A stretch of 64,000 nucleotides of DNA, taken from positions 87,575 through 151,574 of the forward strand of contig JAEUWC010000024.1 of the NCBI GenBank assembly GCA_016786465.1, given 5' to 3'. Shown here in pieces: positions 15,405 to 24,877 of the stretch (position 1 is its first letter; every line of letters begins with the position of its first letter). Under the pieces are notes generated by a model, which worked only from the letters and a program-made list of their open reading frames with translations, made no database searches and was not told where the DNA came from. Position numbers and translations under genes: made by a program. Origin of the DNA: Bdellovibrionales bacterium. GTDB lineage: Bacteria > Bdellovibrionota > UBA1018.

Positions 15405-17960
15405 ATGCTAAAAAAAGCCTTGTTTTTCGTGGCCTTGATCGGTCTGACGCTTCCGGTAAATCCTGGCCACGCCTGCGTGGTTTTCGACAGTGAATCCATC
15501 GATGATCCGAATTCAATTGCGTACAAGAACATGGAAGCCGTTCGCGACTACTTGGTTAAGGTCGGCGAGTTAGAGCTGGGCGGCTGGGTCGCTAATCTTT
15601 TAAGCCGCGGCAAGATTTATCAGTCTGAAAAACTGGACCATTGGTTTCACGGGACACTGCAAGGCTGCGCGACCTTGCCCCTAAACGTCACCTTGCGGTC
15701 CGACTTTGTGCACCCCGGTGATCTGCTTAGCTTTGATTTGACAGCGACCGATCAGCAATTCCGAGGCGCAGCCGATCTGCTTCGCTTGATGGTGCACGAA
15801 TTCATTCACATCATTGATCTGAACAAAACATCCGTTTCATTCGAGCAAGACACCTATGCTCGAAGCTTCACAGTGCTGAGTTCTATTTTGAAAAAACACC
15901 TTTTGGATCAGGCAGCAGCCTTTGCGACGTCAGATCCGGCGCGTTCGGCAAACTATCGCCGTCAGGCCATGATTTTCGCAAGCGTGCTTTCCATGGAAAT
16001 CGCAACCTATGACGTCGATGAATACGGCGAAATCAGTGACGGGTACTTTCCGCTTTTGGACCACCAGGGCTGCGTTCGAACGATGAATCGCAAAGAATAC
16101 CCAGTTTACTTGAACATTCTTTCGTCGACGGGAAATTTGCCTACCTGGGATGATTACGTTGCGCGCGTGGATTCAATGGCAAAATCACACTTGCCCCCAG
16201 CTGTCGCAGGAAATTGCAGCAAGCCCGTAAAAATCGCGGCGCCATTGCCCGATCAAGCTTGGACGGTGGGGCACGAAAGTGTTCGCCATCGCTTTAAGGT
16301 CTATGAAGTCGACATCAGTCAAACGGGCCGGATGCTTCGAATGACCAAGAAAGGTCCCGCAGCGGACCTGAACAAAATCCAACTGACAGCCTACGAACAG
16401 CCTGACTTTTCGAATCCAAGAAAGTTGAAGGAAATCGGTCGAATTCCAAGCCACTGGACTTCGATGCGCTACGTGGTTTCCGGAAATGGAAATGGGATCA
16501 AGATCTTTGTGGAAGAAAACAATCCCGGAGAATTTCCAGGCACGATTTCAATCGAAGCCTTTGAAGAATGGTATGGAACCGATGGGGCAGCTTATCAGGC
16601 GCCTTTGACGCTCAGAGAAGTGTCAGTGGCCGCCGTGGGAATGATGGGCTACTATCCTCCGGCGGGAATCGAAAAAGACGCCAAACTGAATTTCTTTTCA
16701 CGCGTCTTTTTCGAAGATGCGCGGGATCAGATGGTGGCTTTTGAAATGGAACTGAAAAAGGGTGACGTGATTGATACGCACCTTTCGCTTCCACCGGCTG
16801 GCCAGTTTGACCAAGCCCGGGAAGGGCGCTGGTACCGAGTTCCTTCAGCAGGAACGGGCACTGGACCAACCGCGGCACCCCTGGTTTTGGAAGGGGTCAT
16901 GCAGCGAACCGACGCCGTTCGCGAATTTCGAGCCTATCAAGACGGGCGTTATCTTTTCGTGGTCAGAAGGATGGGGCGGACGCAAACGTTAGCGCACTAT
17001 TCGGTACGCTTTGATGTGATGCATACGGGACAACGCGACCATAACCCACAGTTCATCCAGATCGACGAAATCGGTCCAAACGATTATTACCGAATTCGTT
17101 CGACGCTTCCGATGGAATTCACCGTCGAAGGGTCGATGGACGCGGGTGTTTCCTATGTCGGCTATCGGCAGTGGTATTCGGCGCTTACCGGGCCCGCCGT
17201 TTACAAACCCTTTCAAGTTTATAAGTTAAACACACAAGAAAAAGACGTGATTCGAATCAACCGTTTTTCTGCGACAGAAATGGCAGAATCACAGTGCTTC
17301 ATTTCCGAAGGCGCTGCTTTGACGTCAGTCTTTTCGTACACGGTTTCTTGTGAATCCTTTGAATTTCAAGTTCCCGACAACAAAGACTATTACTGGGTTG
17401 TTTTGGGTTCGGCTACGCCTGGGATTTCTCAGAATTACAGCGCCCAAATTCAGCTGAATCGAATTTCGGATCAGCCATCGTGGAATTGGTCACCAACTTG
17501 GATTCAGGATCCCGCGTTCTTCAAGAAGCTGGGAGTAGCGCCGCTTCAAGAATACCGCTTGGAAAGTCAGCAGATCACGGCCCTGCATCCAAAAGGGTTT
17601 TTGGTTCCCGATTCACGCTATTTGGCTTACCGAATTCAAACGACGAAAGATTCTTACTTTGCCATGAGCCACCCCGCATTCGGGATTCAGCGAAGGATCT
17701 ATCTTGCTGAATTTGACCCAACGAAATGGGCGGCCGGACAGCCAGCGCTGAAGAACCTTTATAACGGAACGCAAGGGTCATGGACGCACCATCGAGAATT
17801 GCCGGCGGGCGAATACATTTTGGTGATCGAAGGCGGTTACAAAATTGACGCGGGCGAAGTTCCCGCGCTTTTGCGTTTCACCGGCGTGGACCTAGGCGTG
17901 AAGGTCGATCCGGTCAGCTACACGGATCTGACGAACCCTGCGTTTAAGCTGTTTTTCTGA
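15405..17960 (+). CDS. Large exported protein with HEXXH metallopeptidase motif
   Basis: 851 residues with a signal peptide (MLKKALFFVALIGL, cleavage near GHA). Residues 131-135 are HEFIH inside LLRLMVHEFIHIIDLNKTS, a zinc-binding motif, and many acidic residues follow (DVDEYGEISD near 215) that could supply the third ligand. The remaining 550 residues are Tyr/Ser-rich beta-type repeats (MRYVVSGNGNGIKIFVEENN, YLFVVRRMG, YILVIEGGYKI) that recall pre-peptidase C-terminal domains. The start is uncertain: in-frame ATGs exist at 15342, 15378 and 15390, none with a clear ribosome site; 15405 gives the cleanest signal peptide. Its stop is 3 bases from the convergent SH3-like gene. Confidence 0.7.
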   Translation: MLKKALFFVALIGLTLPVNPGHACVVFDSESIDDPNSIAYKNMEAVRDYLVKVGELELGGWVANLLSRGKIYQSEKLDHWFHGTLQGCATLPLNVTLRSDFVHPGDLLSFDLTATDQQFRGAADLLRLMVHEFIHIIDLNKTSVSFEQDTYARSFTVLSSILKKHLLDQAAAFATSDPARSANYRRQAMIFASVLSMEIATYDVDEYGEISDGYFPLLDHQGCVRTMNRKEYPVYLNILSSTGNLPTWDDYVARVDSMAKSHLPPAVAGNCSKPVKIAAPLPDQAWTVGHESVRHRFKVYEVDISQTGRMLRMTKKGPAADLNKIQLTAYEQPDFSNPRKLKEIGRIPSHWTSMRYVVSGNGNGIKIFVEENNPGEFPGTISIEAFEEWYGTDGAAYQAPLTLREVSVAAVGMMGYYPPAGIEKDAKLNFFSRVFFEDARDQMVAFEMELKKGDVIDTHLSLPPAGQFDQAREGRWYRVPSAGTGTGPTAAPLVLEGVMQRTDAVREFRAYQDGRYLFVVRRMGRTQTLAHYSVRFDVMHTGQRDHNPQFIQIDEIGPNDYYRIRSTLPMEFTVEGSMDAGVSYVGYRQWYSALTGPAVYKPFQVYKLNTQEKDVIRINRFSATEMAESQCFISEGAALTSVFSYTVSCESFEFQVPDNKDYYWVVLGSATPGISQNYSAQIQLNRISDQPSWNWSPTWIQDPAFFKKLGVAPLQEYRLESQQITALHPKGFLVPDSRYLAYRIQTTKDSYFAMSHPAFGIQRRIYLAEFDPTKWAAGQPALKNLYNGTQGSWTHHRELPAGEYILVIEGGYKIDAGEVPALLRFTGVDLGVKVDPVSYTDLTNPAFKLFF

Positions 17961-17963
17961 ACC

Positions 17964-19106
17964 TTATTCAAATTCGGTAAACACAAAAGGGACGCGGGCG
18001 CAGCAACCAGCGGAATTCGGAATCGCATCCAAGACCGCTTGGGTTTCAGCAGCGCTGCTTGGTGTGAATTTTCCGTCTAAGCTGACCCTGCCGATGGCTT
18101 GAGACACTTCATCCTGAAAGCGGCAGCCCAGCAGGAACGTCTGGCTATTTTGTTTGAAAAGGCAAAGCCCTGGATTGGCTTCGTCACCATCTTTGAACTT
18201 CAGATCAAAGGGTAGGTCTTTGAATCGAATTCCGGCTGGGGTTTCTAAGGCAAAGCTGGGTTTTTGAGCTTCTGCACTTTTTAGGTCCTTGAAGAACACG
18301 AAAACCTTCTGGGGACCCTTGATCCAATCGGGGCGGGCAAGCACGGTAAATTCGTACACCGCGTTCTGTTTTGCTTTAGGGGAAATGAAGGGAACCCAAT
18401 TTGGGAACTTCTTTTGGACCGTCTGAATCCATTCTTTGGGAATCTTTGTTTCAAGTTCAGTTTTTCTTAGATTCGCGGCCGATTGGTACGCTTCAAGCCG
18501 TTTTTCTTGAGTCAGTTTGGGTGTTTCAAGAATTTCCAATGCGCATTCTGATACCGGACAGACCGTTGTTTCAGATCCAGATCCCCTAAGAACCCGGCAG
18601 CTGCCGACTTGGTCGTGGACTTCGCAGTCCTTTCCTAGAAGCGTGCCGGCGGTCATGGTTTTCTGATGTGCAGACGGGTAGTCGTGAAAAGAATGAACCA
18701 TGATTCCGCATTCGCAATTTTTCTTCACGGTCAAAGTTTGATGGGACTTGGATTTAGGACCCTGTGTTTGGGCATCCAAGGTTCCCAGGCGATCCCACTT
18801 TAGAAGTTCAGAAAAAGAAAGATTCAATAGATTCTTCTTATGAATCCAGCCTTGGATTTGATTTTCTTCGTTGATCGCTTCGTCTGTCGTGATCGAACAA
18901 CCGATTCGTCCCTTTTCAAAATATCCGTGAACGCGCTGCCAGTCGCCCTTCTTTTCCGGGTCCAAAGTCAGGGTTGAACCTTTTGGGATTTCTCGAAGTA
19001 TTTTTCCGTTTGGGGCTTCGCGAACGTTGGCGGGGCCATCGATGGCGACGCAGGTGGAACCCAAAGAATAGGAAACTGAAAAAATGGAAACGAGCGCGAT
19101 CAGCAT
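17964..19106 (-). CDS. Exported protein with N-terminal SH3-like domain
   Basis: 380 residues. The signal peptide (MLIALVSIFSVSYSLGS) is followed by a bacterial SH3-like unit at about 18-95 (GPANVREAPNGKILREIPKG, then WQRVHGYFEKGRIGC and GWIHKKNL), typical of cell-wall-targeting domains. The rest is Cys-rich in the middle (NCECGIMVHSF, GKDCEVHDQVGSC, TVCPVSEC) and has no recognised catalytic motif. It probably acts in the periplasm, perhaps on peptidoglycan. Its first 7 bases overlap the end of the P-loop kinase gene, so TetR, kinase and this gene may be one transcript. Confidence 0.75.
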   Translation of the reverse strand: MLIALVSIFSVSYSLGSTCVAIDGPANVREAPNGKILREIPKGSTLTLDPEKKGDWQRVHGYFEKGRIGCSITTDEAINEENQIQGWIHKKNLLNLSFSELLKWDRLGTLDAQTQGPKSKSHQTLTVKKNCECGIMVHSFHDYPSAHQKTMTAGTLLGKDCEVHDQVGSCRVLRGSGSETTVCPVSECALEILETPKLTQEKRLEAYQSAANLRKTELETKIPKEWIQTVQKKFPNWVPFISPKAKQNAVYEFTVLARPDWIKGPQKVFVFFKDLKSAEAQKPSFALETPAGIRFKDLPFDLKFKDGDEANPGLCLFKQNSQTFLLGCRFQDEVSQAIGRVSLDGKFTPSSAAETQAVLDAIPNSAGCCARVPFVFTEFE

Positions 19107-19639
19107 CGAAGGAACTCCAGAGCCTTTCTCAAGACTGTAGCAGGGCTAGAAGCCATGTCGATTTCAAAGTGCTGAAGCGGATTCAATTCGCCCAGGCGAT
19201 CTGTTTTTCTAAATTTCTTCCAACCCTTCGAGCTGAGTCGAAACTGATCGCGCTTCAAGCCGCGCTTTTTCAGCCGCGCTCGATGTTGGGTTTCATCCAA
19301 AGTGCATTCAATGATACTGAGCTTGGCTTTTTTCCTTCGAACTAATTCGTGAATCCGTGTCACCCAAACGGGCGTGTTTAAAAGGATGTGCGTCCAAGGC
19401 ACATCTAAGATCACGGAGTGTCCAGGGCGAAGATTCAGGGCTGCTAGTTCCAGAAGCGCAGAAAGGACCTTGGGTTCCACCACCCGTGTATAGCGGTCGC
19501 CCCGATCACCTGGGCTAAAGGATTCGTCAATCGCGTCTTTGTCCAAAAGGGTTGCGTGAAGTTTTGCGGCTAGCTTCTGGCTTAAAGTGCTTTTGCCGAC
19601 GCCCGGCGGTCCGCTGACTAGAATCAGGTGGGGTTTCAT
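19100..19639 (-). CDS. P-loop kinase-like ATPase (AAA_33/zeta-like)
   Basis: 179 residues from the preferred start at 19639. The Walker A is GPPGVGKST near the N-terminus, followed by LLDKDAIDE, HSVILDVPW (Walker-B-like Asp) and an LDETQHRARLKKRGLKRDQ arginine-rich lid. This is the layout of small-molecule or polynucleotide kinases grouped as AAA_33. The substrate is unknown. The TetR stop reads TAG and is followed by G and this ATG, so the genes are directly coupled; an ATG 15 bases earlier is also possible. Confidence 0.8.
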   Translation of the reverse strand: MKPHLILVSGPPGVGKSTLSQKLAAKLHATLLDKDAIDESFSPGDRGDRYTRVVEPKVLSALLELAALNLRPGHSVILDVPWTHILLNTPVWVTRIHELVRRKKAKLSIIECTLDETQHRARLKKRGLKRDQFRLSSKGWKKFRKTDRLGELNPLQHFEIDMASSPATVLRKALEFLRC

Positions 19640-19640
19640 C

Positions 19641-20390
19641 CTAGGGAATGACATCGATCATTTGTTCGATGGCGACTTCCGCCATCTTTAGCCTTTCTAA
19701 GCTTCCTTCAGCTTCCGTCGTCGAAAACACTTTGAAGTTCGAATGGGCGGGTAGGGGTGACTGATTTCCAGAAATGAACTGATCAATAAAAACGCGAAGC
19801 GCGGTTTGTGCGTTGTCGTCGTTGACGCCAAGCCAATCCAGGCGACCTTCGACGTAAAGGGTAGTGAAACCATTGACCACGGCCCAGCAGTGCATGGACT
19901 TGTGATACGGATCGCCTGGCCCAATCACGCCCGCCTTTTGGGATGCTTCGACCACCTTTTTTAAAAGCGCGAAAGTCATGGCAGCCGTTTTTTCAAGTTC
20001 CGGGTATTCGGGGCTTGGGCAAACGGTCGAAGTCAGCATCAGTTTGAAGTGCTGCGGATGAAGCAGTCCCATTTTGAAATAGGCTTGTGCGCAGCCATGA
20101 AGAAGTTCTTTAGGATTGGAACGATTCTTCAAAAAGGATTCCATCATGTACTTCATCTTGATTTCAAAGCCTTGCTGGCTGATGGCGGCTAGAAGTTCGT
20201 TTCGATTTTTGAAGTGCCTATAAGGAGCAGCCTGGCTGACCCCCGCACGCGTGGCCAGCGTATTTAAGGAAAGACTTTCCAATGGGTTTTTTTCCAAAAA
20301 CTTAAGCGCTCCCCGAATCAGCGTTTCGCGCAAGTTGCCGTGGTGGTAACTTTCCGAGCTTTTGCTTGCAGGTTTTGCCTTTCGTTTCAT
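19641..20390 (-). CDS. TetR-family transcriptional regulator
   Basis: 249 residues. The N-terminal helix-turn-helix is clear: ETLIRGALKFLEKNPLESLS, then LNTLATRAGVSQAAPYRHFK (residues about 44-63) and NRNELLAAISQQGF. The C-terminal ligand domain resembles the TetR_C_33/WHG group (HPQHFKLMLTS, LEKTAAMTFALLKKVVEAS). It is divergent from the RND exporter across 64 bases holding two palindromes, so it most likely represses that operon and itself, responding to a lipid or hydrophobic compound. A run of about 13 basic or polar residues precedes the DNA-binding domain. Confidence 0.92.
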   Translation of the reverse strand: MKRKAKPASKSSESYHHGNLRETLIRGALKFLEKNPLESLSLNTLATRAGVSQAAPYRHFKNRNELLAAISQQGFEIKMKYMMESFLKNRSNPKELLHGCAQAYFKMGLLHPQHFKLMLTSTVCPSPEYPELEKTAAMTFALLKKVVEASQKAGVIGPGDPYHKSMHCWAVVNGFTTLYVEGRLDWLGVNDDNAQTALRVFIDQFISGNQSPLPAHSNFKVFSTTEAEGSLERLKMAEVAIEQMIDVIP

Positions 20391-20408
20391 GGACTCAGTG
20401 TAGCATAA

Positions 20409-20454
20409 ATTTTATGTTGTAATCTAATACATAAAATGTAATAGTCTATTACAT
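20409..20454. promoter_or_regulatory. Two palindromic TetR-type operators between tetR and the RND gene
   Basis: ATGTAATAG-T-CTATTACAT (20436-20454) is a perfect 9-bp dyad with a 1-base centre, ending directly before the RND start codon at 20455. ATTTTATGT and ACATAAAAT (20409-20417 and 20429-20437) form a second perfect 9-bp dyad with an 11-base spacer. The two share two bases at their junction. The whole 64-base gap is AT-rich. No ribosome site precedes the RND ATG, so its transcript is short-leadered or leaderless. These are the expected sites for the adjacent TetR protein. Confidence 0.7.
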
Positions 20455-23400
20455 ATGAAAAAGTACCTATCTTGGATCGTAAAACACCGCAAATCAGTCA
20501 TTTTTGGGACATTCATCGTGACTTTGGGGCTTTTGGCCCAGCTTCGTTCGCTGCATGTGATCATCGATCCGGATAGCGCTTTACCCCAGACCCACCCGTA
20601 TATTGCGACTGGCCGAATCATTGAAAATGTCTTTGGCAATAAGTTTACGGTGATCGTCGGCGTTAGCCCCAAGGAAGGCACGGTGTATCAGCCGTCTGTC
20701 CTGAACAAAGTATCGCGAATCACGGACCGAATTTTGAAGGATCCCGCTTCCATTAAAAGCAACGTGATGAGCCTTTCGGCCCGCAAAGCAAAAGACATTA
20801 CCGGAAACGACGACGGGATGACGGTTCGTCCGATGATGGAAAAGGTTCCGACGACCCCCGAAGATTTGCTTCGGCTTCAGCAGGCGGTTGAAAAGAATCC
20901 CGCTTATACGAACCTTTTGGTTTCAAAAGATCTGAAAACCACACAGATCGTGGCTGAATTTAAAAAGATCGACGGGGGCTTCCAAGCCATCGCCGCGATC
21001 GTTAAGGAAGCGGTCAAGCCGGAATTGGATGCTAGCGTCGATATCCAAGTTTCAGGACTTCCGATTTTCCTGGGGCTTTTGGAAAAGTATTCGCAGCGGA
21101 TGGGCTTTTTGTTCCCGATCGCTTTGTTGATCATTGGATTGATTCATTACGAAGCTTTTCGAACCCTACAGGCTTTGATTCTTCCCCTGGTCACTGCGCT
21201 TTTAGCGGTGGCTTGGTCGATGGGGATCTTGGGTCTTTTGAAGGAACCTTTTGACGTTTTCAATTCTTCAACGCCGATTCTGATCTTAGCCATCGCGGCG
21301 GGGCACGCGGTTCAGATTCTGAAGCGCTATTACGAAGAATATGGAATTTTGTTTCGCGCTAGCCCCAATGGCGACAAGGGCGAAATGAGCCGTTTGGCCG
21401 TACTGAAGTCTTTGGAAAAGGTTGGCCCCGTGATGGTGGTCGCCTGCACGGTCGCTTCCTTGGGCTTCTTTTCGCTGATGATTTTTGAAATCAAATCGAT
21501 TCGAACTTTCGGCATCTTTACCGGTGCAGGGGTCCTTTCGGCCTTGGTTTTGGAACTGACCTTCATCCCAGCCCTTCGGGCGATGCTTCGACCACCGAAT
21601 GAAAAAGAAGTTCATCGTGAACAGTCCAGAAGCATTTGGGATCGAATCACAGAAGGCTTTTATCGACTGGCTTCGCAGCGGCAAAAACAGGTGTACATTT
21701 TCACAGGTCTTTTGATTCTGGTGCTTTCACTAGGTGGCTTTTTCCTAAAGGTTGAAAACAGCCAGAAAGGCTATTTTTACGGAAAGATTGCAGAACGCCT
21801 GGACGACGACGCCATGAATTCAAAAATGGCGGGCACGAACCCGTTTTATGTCCTGATCGATGGAAAGACCGAAGACGCCTTAAAGCGTCCGGACGTCCTT
21901 CGCGCCATGGAAGGCTTGCAGCTTGAACTTGAAAAGTCGCCCTGGGTGGGAAAAACGATTTCGTTGGTCGATTTCCTAAAGAAAATGAATCAGTCGCTGA
22001 ACAGCGATCGTAAGGAATTTTTCAAGCTTCCGACGGATCAAAACTTGGTCGCGCAGTACCTTCTTTTGTATTCCAATTCCGGAGAACCCGGCGACTTTGA
22101 TTCGTACGTCGATTACACCTACCAGCGAGGTGTGGTGACGGCATTTTTGAAAACCGATAGTTCGACGGTGCTAACGACCTTGGCCAATCAGGTCAAGGAA
22201 TACACCAAGGACCACTTCCCGGCAGATGTTGATGTCAAAGCGGGTGGGGGATCGCTTGGGGGTGTTGCCTTGAACGAAATCATGATTCGCGAAAAGGTTC
22301 TGAACATCCTTCAGATTCTGGGCGCGGTTTTCGTGGTTACTTCGTTGGTTTTCCGTTCTCTGACAGCTGGAATGCTGATCTTGGTTCCACTTTTGGCCGC
22401 AGTTGCCGTGAATTTTGGTGTCATGGGACTTTTCGGAATCCCGCTTCAAATTGCAACTGCACTGGTATCTGCCATGGCAGTTGGAATTGGCGCCGACTAC
22501 GGAATTTACATGAGCTACCGGATGCGTGAGGAACTTCGCACGCATTCAGACGAAAAAGAAGCTTTAGCCCGTGCCTTTGGTTCGGCGGGTAAGGCGACCC
22601 TTTTCGTTTCAACCGCAGTGGCAGGCGGATTTGGTGTTCTGATGCTGTCTTGGGGATTCATGATTCACCTATGGATGGGATTCCTGATCGCAGTGGCCAT
22701 GTTGGTCAGCTCGGTCACCACATTGACCTTGTTTCCTGCTCTGATTTTTTCACTTCGACCTAAATTCATCTTTGAAGAAAGGAAAACACAAACCATGAAG
22801 AATCTAAAATCTGTCCCCGCGCTTTTGATCTTGGTGTTTCTTGCCGGTTCGGCACAAGCCGGGGCACCATTGACCGCCGTCGAAATCGCCAAGAAGTCTT
22901 TTTCGGCTTCGAAAGTCGCGGATTCCAAAAGCGATTCGACGTTTCGTCTGATCAATGCTTCGGGTCAGGAAAGGGTTCGCAAGACGACCGGATCCACCAA
23001 GCTGATTCCGGGAACGACCGACAACCAACGCCTGGTGATTTTTGAATCCCCAGCAGACGTCAAAGGGACCAAGACCTTGTTGATCGAACATTCAAAAGGT
23101 GACGACGACATTTGGATTTATCTTCCTGCGATGAAAAAAGTTCGTCGATTGGTTTCAAGCAACAAGAAGGATTCTTTCGTGGGAACTGATTTTTCATACG
23201 GCGACGTGATTGGACACCGGGTGGAAGACTGGAACCATAAACTTTTGAAAGAAGAGAAAGTGGATGGCCGCGATTGCTATGTCACAGAATCCACCCCTGC
23301 GCGCCCAGAAGTGGGCGAAAATTCGGGATATTCCAAGCGCACGGGCTGCATCGATAAGGAAAGCTTCATTGCCTTAAGGGGCGAAGCCTTCGATCTGAAT

Positions 23401-23595
23401 GGTGCGCTTTTGAAAAAGTTCGCTGCGCGAAAGATCCAGAAGGTGGATGACAAAAATCAAAAGTGGCAGCCCATGGAAATCGAAAGCGAAAACGTCCAGA
23501 CGGGCCACAGAACTGTGATTGAATTTCAAAATTACAAAGCCAACACAGGAGTAAGCAGTGATCTCTTTACGGCACGTACGCTTGAAAAGCAGTAA
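20455..23595 (+). CDS. RND/MMPL-type exporter fused in frame to a LolA-like periplasmic protein
   Basis: 1046 residues. Residues 1-780 are an RND exporter of the COG1033/MMPL kind: first membrane helix at about 14-32, periplasmic loop, a six-helix bundle (about 215-400), second loop, second bundle (about 610-770) with the RND motif VGIGADYGIYMSYRMREE. Residues 781-1046 begin MKNLKSVPALLILVFLAGSA, a complete signal peptide, and continue as a LolA-like domain (IWIYLPAMKKVRRLVSS, SFVGTDFSYGDV, YSKRTGCIDK). No stop separates them; AGAAAGGA lies 11 bases before the internal ATG at 22795, so separate translation is also possible. Relatives usually encode these as two genes. The operon likely moves lipids or lipoproteins across the envelope. 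Confidence 0.85.
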   Translation: MKKYLSWIVKHRKSVIFGTFIVTLGLLAQLRSLHVIIDPDSALPQTHPYIATGRIIENVFGNKFTVIVGVSPKEGTVYQPSVLNKVSRITDRILKDPASIKSNVMSLSARKAKDITGNDDGMTVRPMMEKVPTTPEDLLRLQQAVEKNPAYTNLLVSKDLKTTQIVAEFKKIDGGFQAIAAIVKEAVKPELDASVDIQVSGLPIFLGLLEKYSQRMGFLFPIALLIIGLIHYEAFRTLQALILPLVTALLAVAWSMGILGLLKEPFDVFNSSTPILILAIAAGHAVQILKRYYEEYGILFRASPNGDKGEMSRLAVLKSLEKVGPVMVVACTVASLGFFSLMIFEIKSIRTFGIFTGAGVLSALVLELTFIPALRAMLRPPNEKEVHREQSRSIWDRITEGFYRLASQRQKQVYIFTGLLILVLSLGGFFLKVENSQKGYFYGKIAERLDDDAMNSKMAGTNPFYVLIDGKTEDALKRPDVLRAMEGLQLELEKSPWVGKTISLVDFLKKMNQSLNSDRKEFFKLPTDQNLVAQYLLLYSNSGEPGDFDSYVDYTYQRGVVTAFLKTDSSTVLTTLANQVKEYTKDHFPADVDVKAGGGSLGGVALNEIMIREKVLNILQILGAVFVVTSLVFRSLTAGMLILVPLLAAVAVNFGVMGLFGIPLQIATALVSAMAVGIGADYGIYMSYRMREELRTHSDEKEALARAFGSAGKATLFVSTAVAGGFGVLMLSWGFMIHLWMGFLIAVAMLVSSVTTLTLFPALIFSLRPKFIFEERKTQTMKNLKSVPALLILVFLAGSAQAGAPLTAVEIAKKSFSASKVADSKSDSTFRLINASGQERVRKTTGSTKLIPGTTDNQRLVIFESPADVKGTKTLLIEHSKGDDDIWIYLPAMKKVRRLVSSNKKDSFVGTDFSYGDVIGHRVEDWNHKLLKEEKVDGRDCYVTESTPARPEVGENSGYSKRTGCIDKESFIALRGEAFDLNGALLKKFAARKIQKVDDKNQKWQPMEIESENVQTGHRTVIEFQNYKANTGVSSDLFTARTLEKQ

Positions 23596-24862
23596 TTGGC
23601 TGATTGTCGGGGCAATCGCGTTCGCGGCCTTGGCGGCCCTTTCGGTCCAGGCATCCGAAGAAGGGGCGCCTTCCCCGATTTTGGAAAAGCTGGGGCCCTC
23701 GATTTCTTTGAGGGGGGCTTTCTGGGATCGCGACAAGTCTTACAGCAGTCGGCGTGGATACCTAGCTTCTTCGGCTTGGCTCACGCTTCGTCCAAAGGAA
23801 GTCCTGTCATCGAAGCTTTTCTTTGATGGGTATCTTGCCAAGAACGATACGATAGGTTCCCCAAAGTACTTTGCCGAAGCACGTGAAGCGTATTTAGAAC
23901 GTTCCATGGGCAGTCTGGATCTTCGAATTGGACGCCAAGTGATTGTTTGGGGGCGCGGAGATAAGGTCAATCCGACCGATCAATGGAGTTCCAAGAACTT
24001 CACACTTTTGACCACCGACGACGAAGACAGTCGTTTAGGTGCGGGCGCGCTGAATTTGGCTTTGAACTTGGATCGCTACCGGTTGATCGCCATTTGGCAA
24101 CCGGAATGGAGAATGCCCAATTATCCGATCCCGCCCATCAGTGGGATTAGTCTAAGTTATGTAGATCCGGGAAAAGCCGCCTACCGGCAGTTTGGGTTGA
24201 AGTTGGACCAAACCGGGGGTGATTTTGACGGATCGCTGAGCTTTTTCAATGGCCCGTCCAGAACTCCAAATCTGTCCGTTCTTTCGGCAGGTCCCACAGG
24301 TGTGAACGTGGGACTGAATTTTGAAACTGTTCAAGTCTATGGCGGGGATATCGCCTTTAACTTGGGAAGCTATGGATTTCGCGCCGAAGCAGCGTACACC
24401 GCGTCTGCGGATTCCGCAGGCACGGATCCTTTAAAGTTCAACCCAGAATTCTATGGTGTTTTGGGTGCGGACCGAACGCTTTTTGAAAACCTGAATCTGA
24501 ATTTTCAGTTTCTTTATAAGCATGTCTTCAAGTTTCAAAACGTAAGGGAAATTGCAGATCCCAACACCCAATCGATGGCGGTTCAACAAAATCTGATTTC
24601 AAACCAGCTTCGGAACAACCAATTGGGGATTTCCTTTCGTCCAAGCTACAAATTCTTTAACGAAACCTTGGAAGTAGAAGCAGCCTATGTGCAGTGGTTT
24701 TACAACCCAGGCGGATTGCTTCGCCCCAAAGCGACTTATGCGGTCAACGATCACTTGAAGGCGATCGCAGGCGGAGAAGTCTACTTCGGACAAAGAGATA
24801 GCTTCTTTGGCCGACTTCAAGACGTTTCGTCAGTGTTTACGGAACTTCGATACAGTTTCTAA
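23558..24862 (+). CDS. Outer-membrane protein, DUF1302-like, of the RND operon
   Basis: 434 residues. A long signal peptide (to about QAS) is followed by barrel-type sequence: LDLRIGRQVIVWGRGDKVNPTDQ matches the family hallmark (G-R-Q...WG..D..NP.D), and the chain ends VFTELRYSF with C-terminal Phe. The start is GTG at 23558 with AGGAG 6 bases upstream; it overlaps the previous gene by 38 bases, showing tight coupling. Sets of RND exporter, LolA-like protein and DUF1302-like barrel occur together in many Proteobacteria and are thought to export hydrophobic cargo. Confidence 0.85.
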   Translation: MISLRHVRLKSSNWLIVGAIAFAALAALSVQASEEGAPSPILEKLGPSISLRGAFWDRDKSYSSRRGYLASSAWLTLRPKEVLSSKLFFDGYLAKNDTIGSPKYFAEAREAYLERSMGSLDLRIGRQVIVWGRGDKVNPTDQWSSKNFTLLTTDDEDSRLGAGALNLALNLDRYRLIAIWQPEWRMPNYPIPPISGISLSYVDPGKAAYRQFGLKLDQTGGDFDGSLSFFNGPSRTPNLSVLSAGPTGVNVGLNFETVQVYGGDIAFNLGSYGFRAEAAYTASADSAGTDPLKFNPEFYGVLGADRTLFENLNLNFQFLYKHVFKFQNVREIADPNTQSMAVQQNLISNQLRNNQLGISFRPSYKFFNETLEVEAAYVQWFYNPGGLLRPKATYAVNDHLKAIAGGEVYFGQRDSFFGRLQDVSSVFTELRYSF

Positions 24863-24877
24863 CCCTGGGAATCATTC

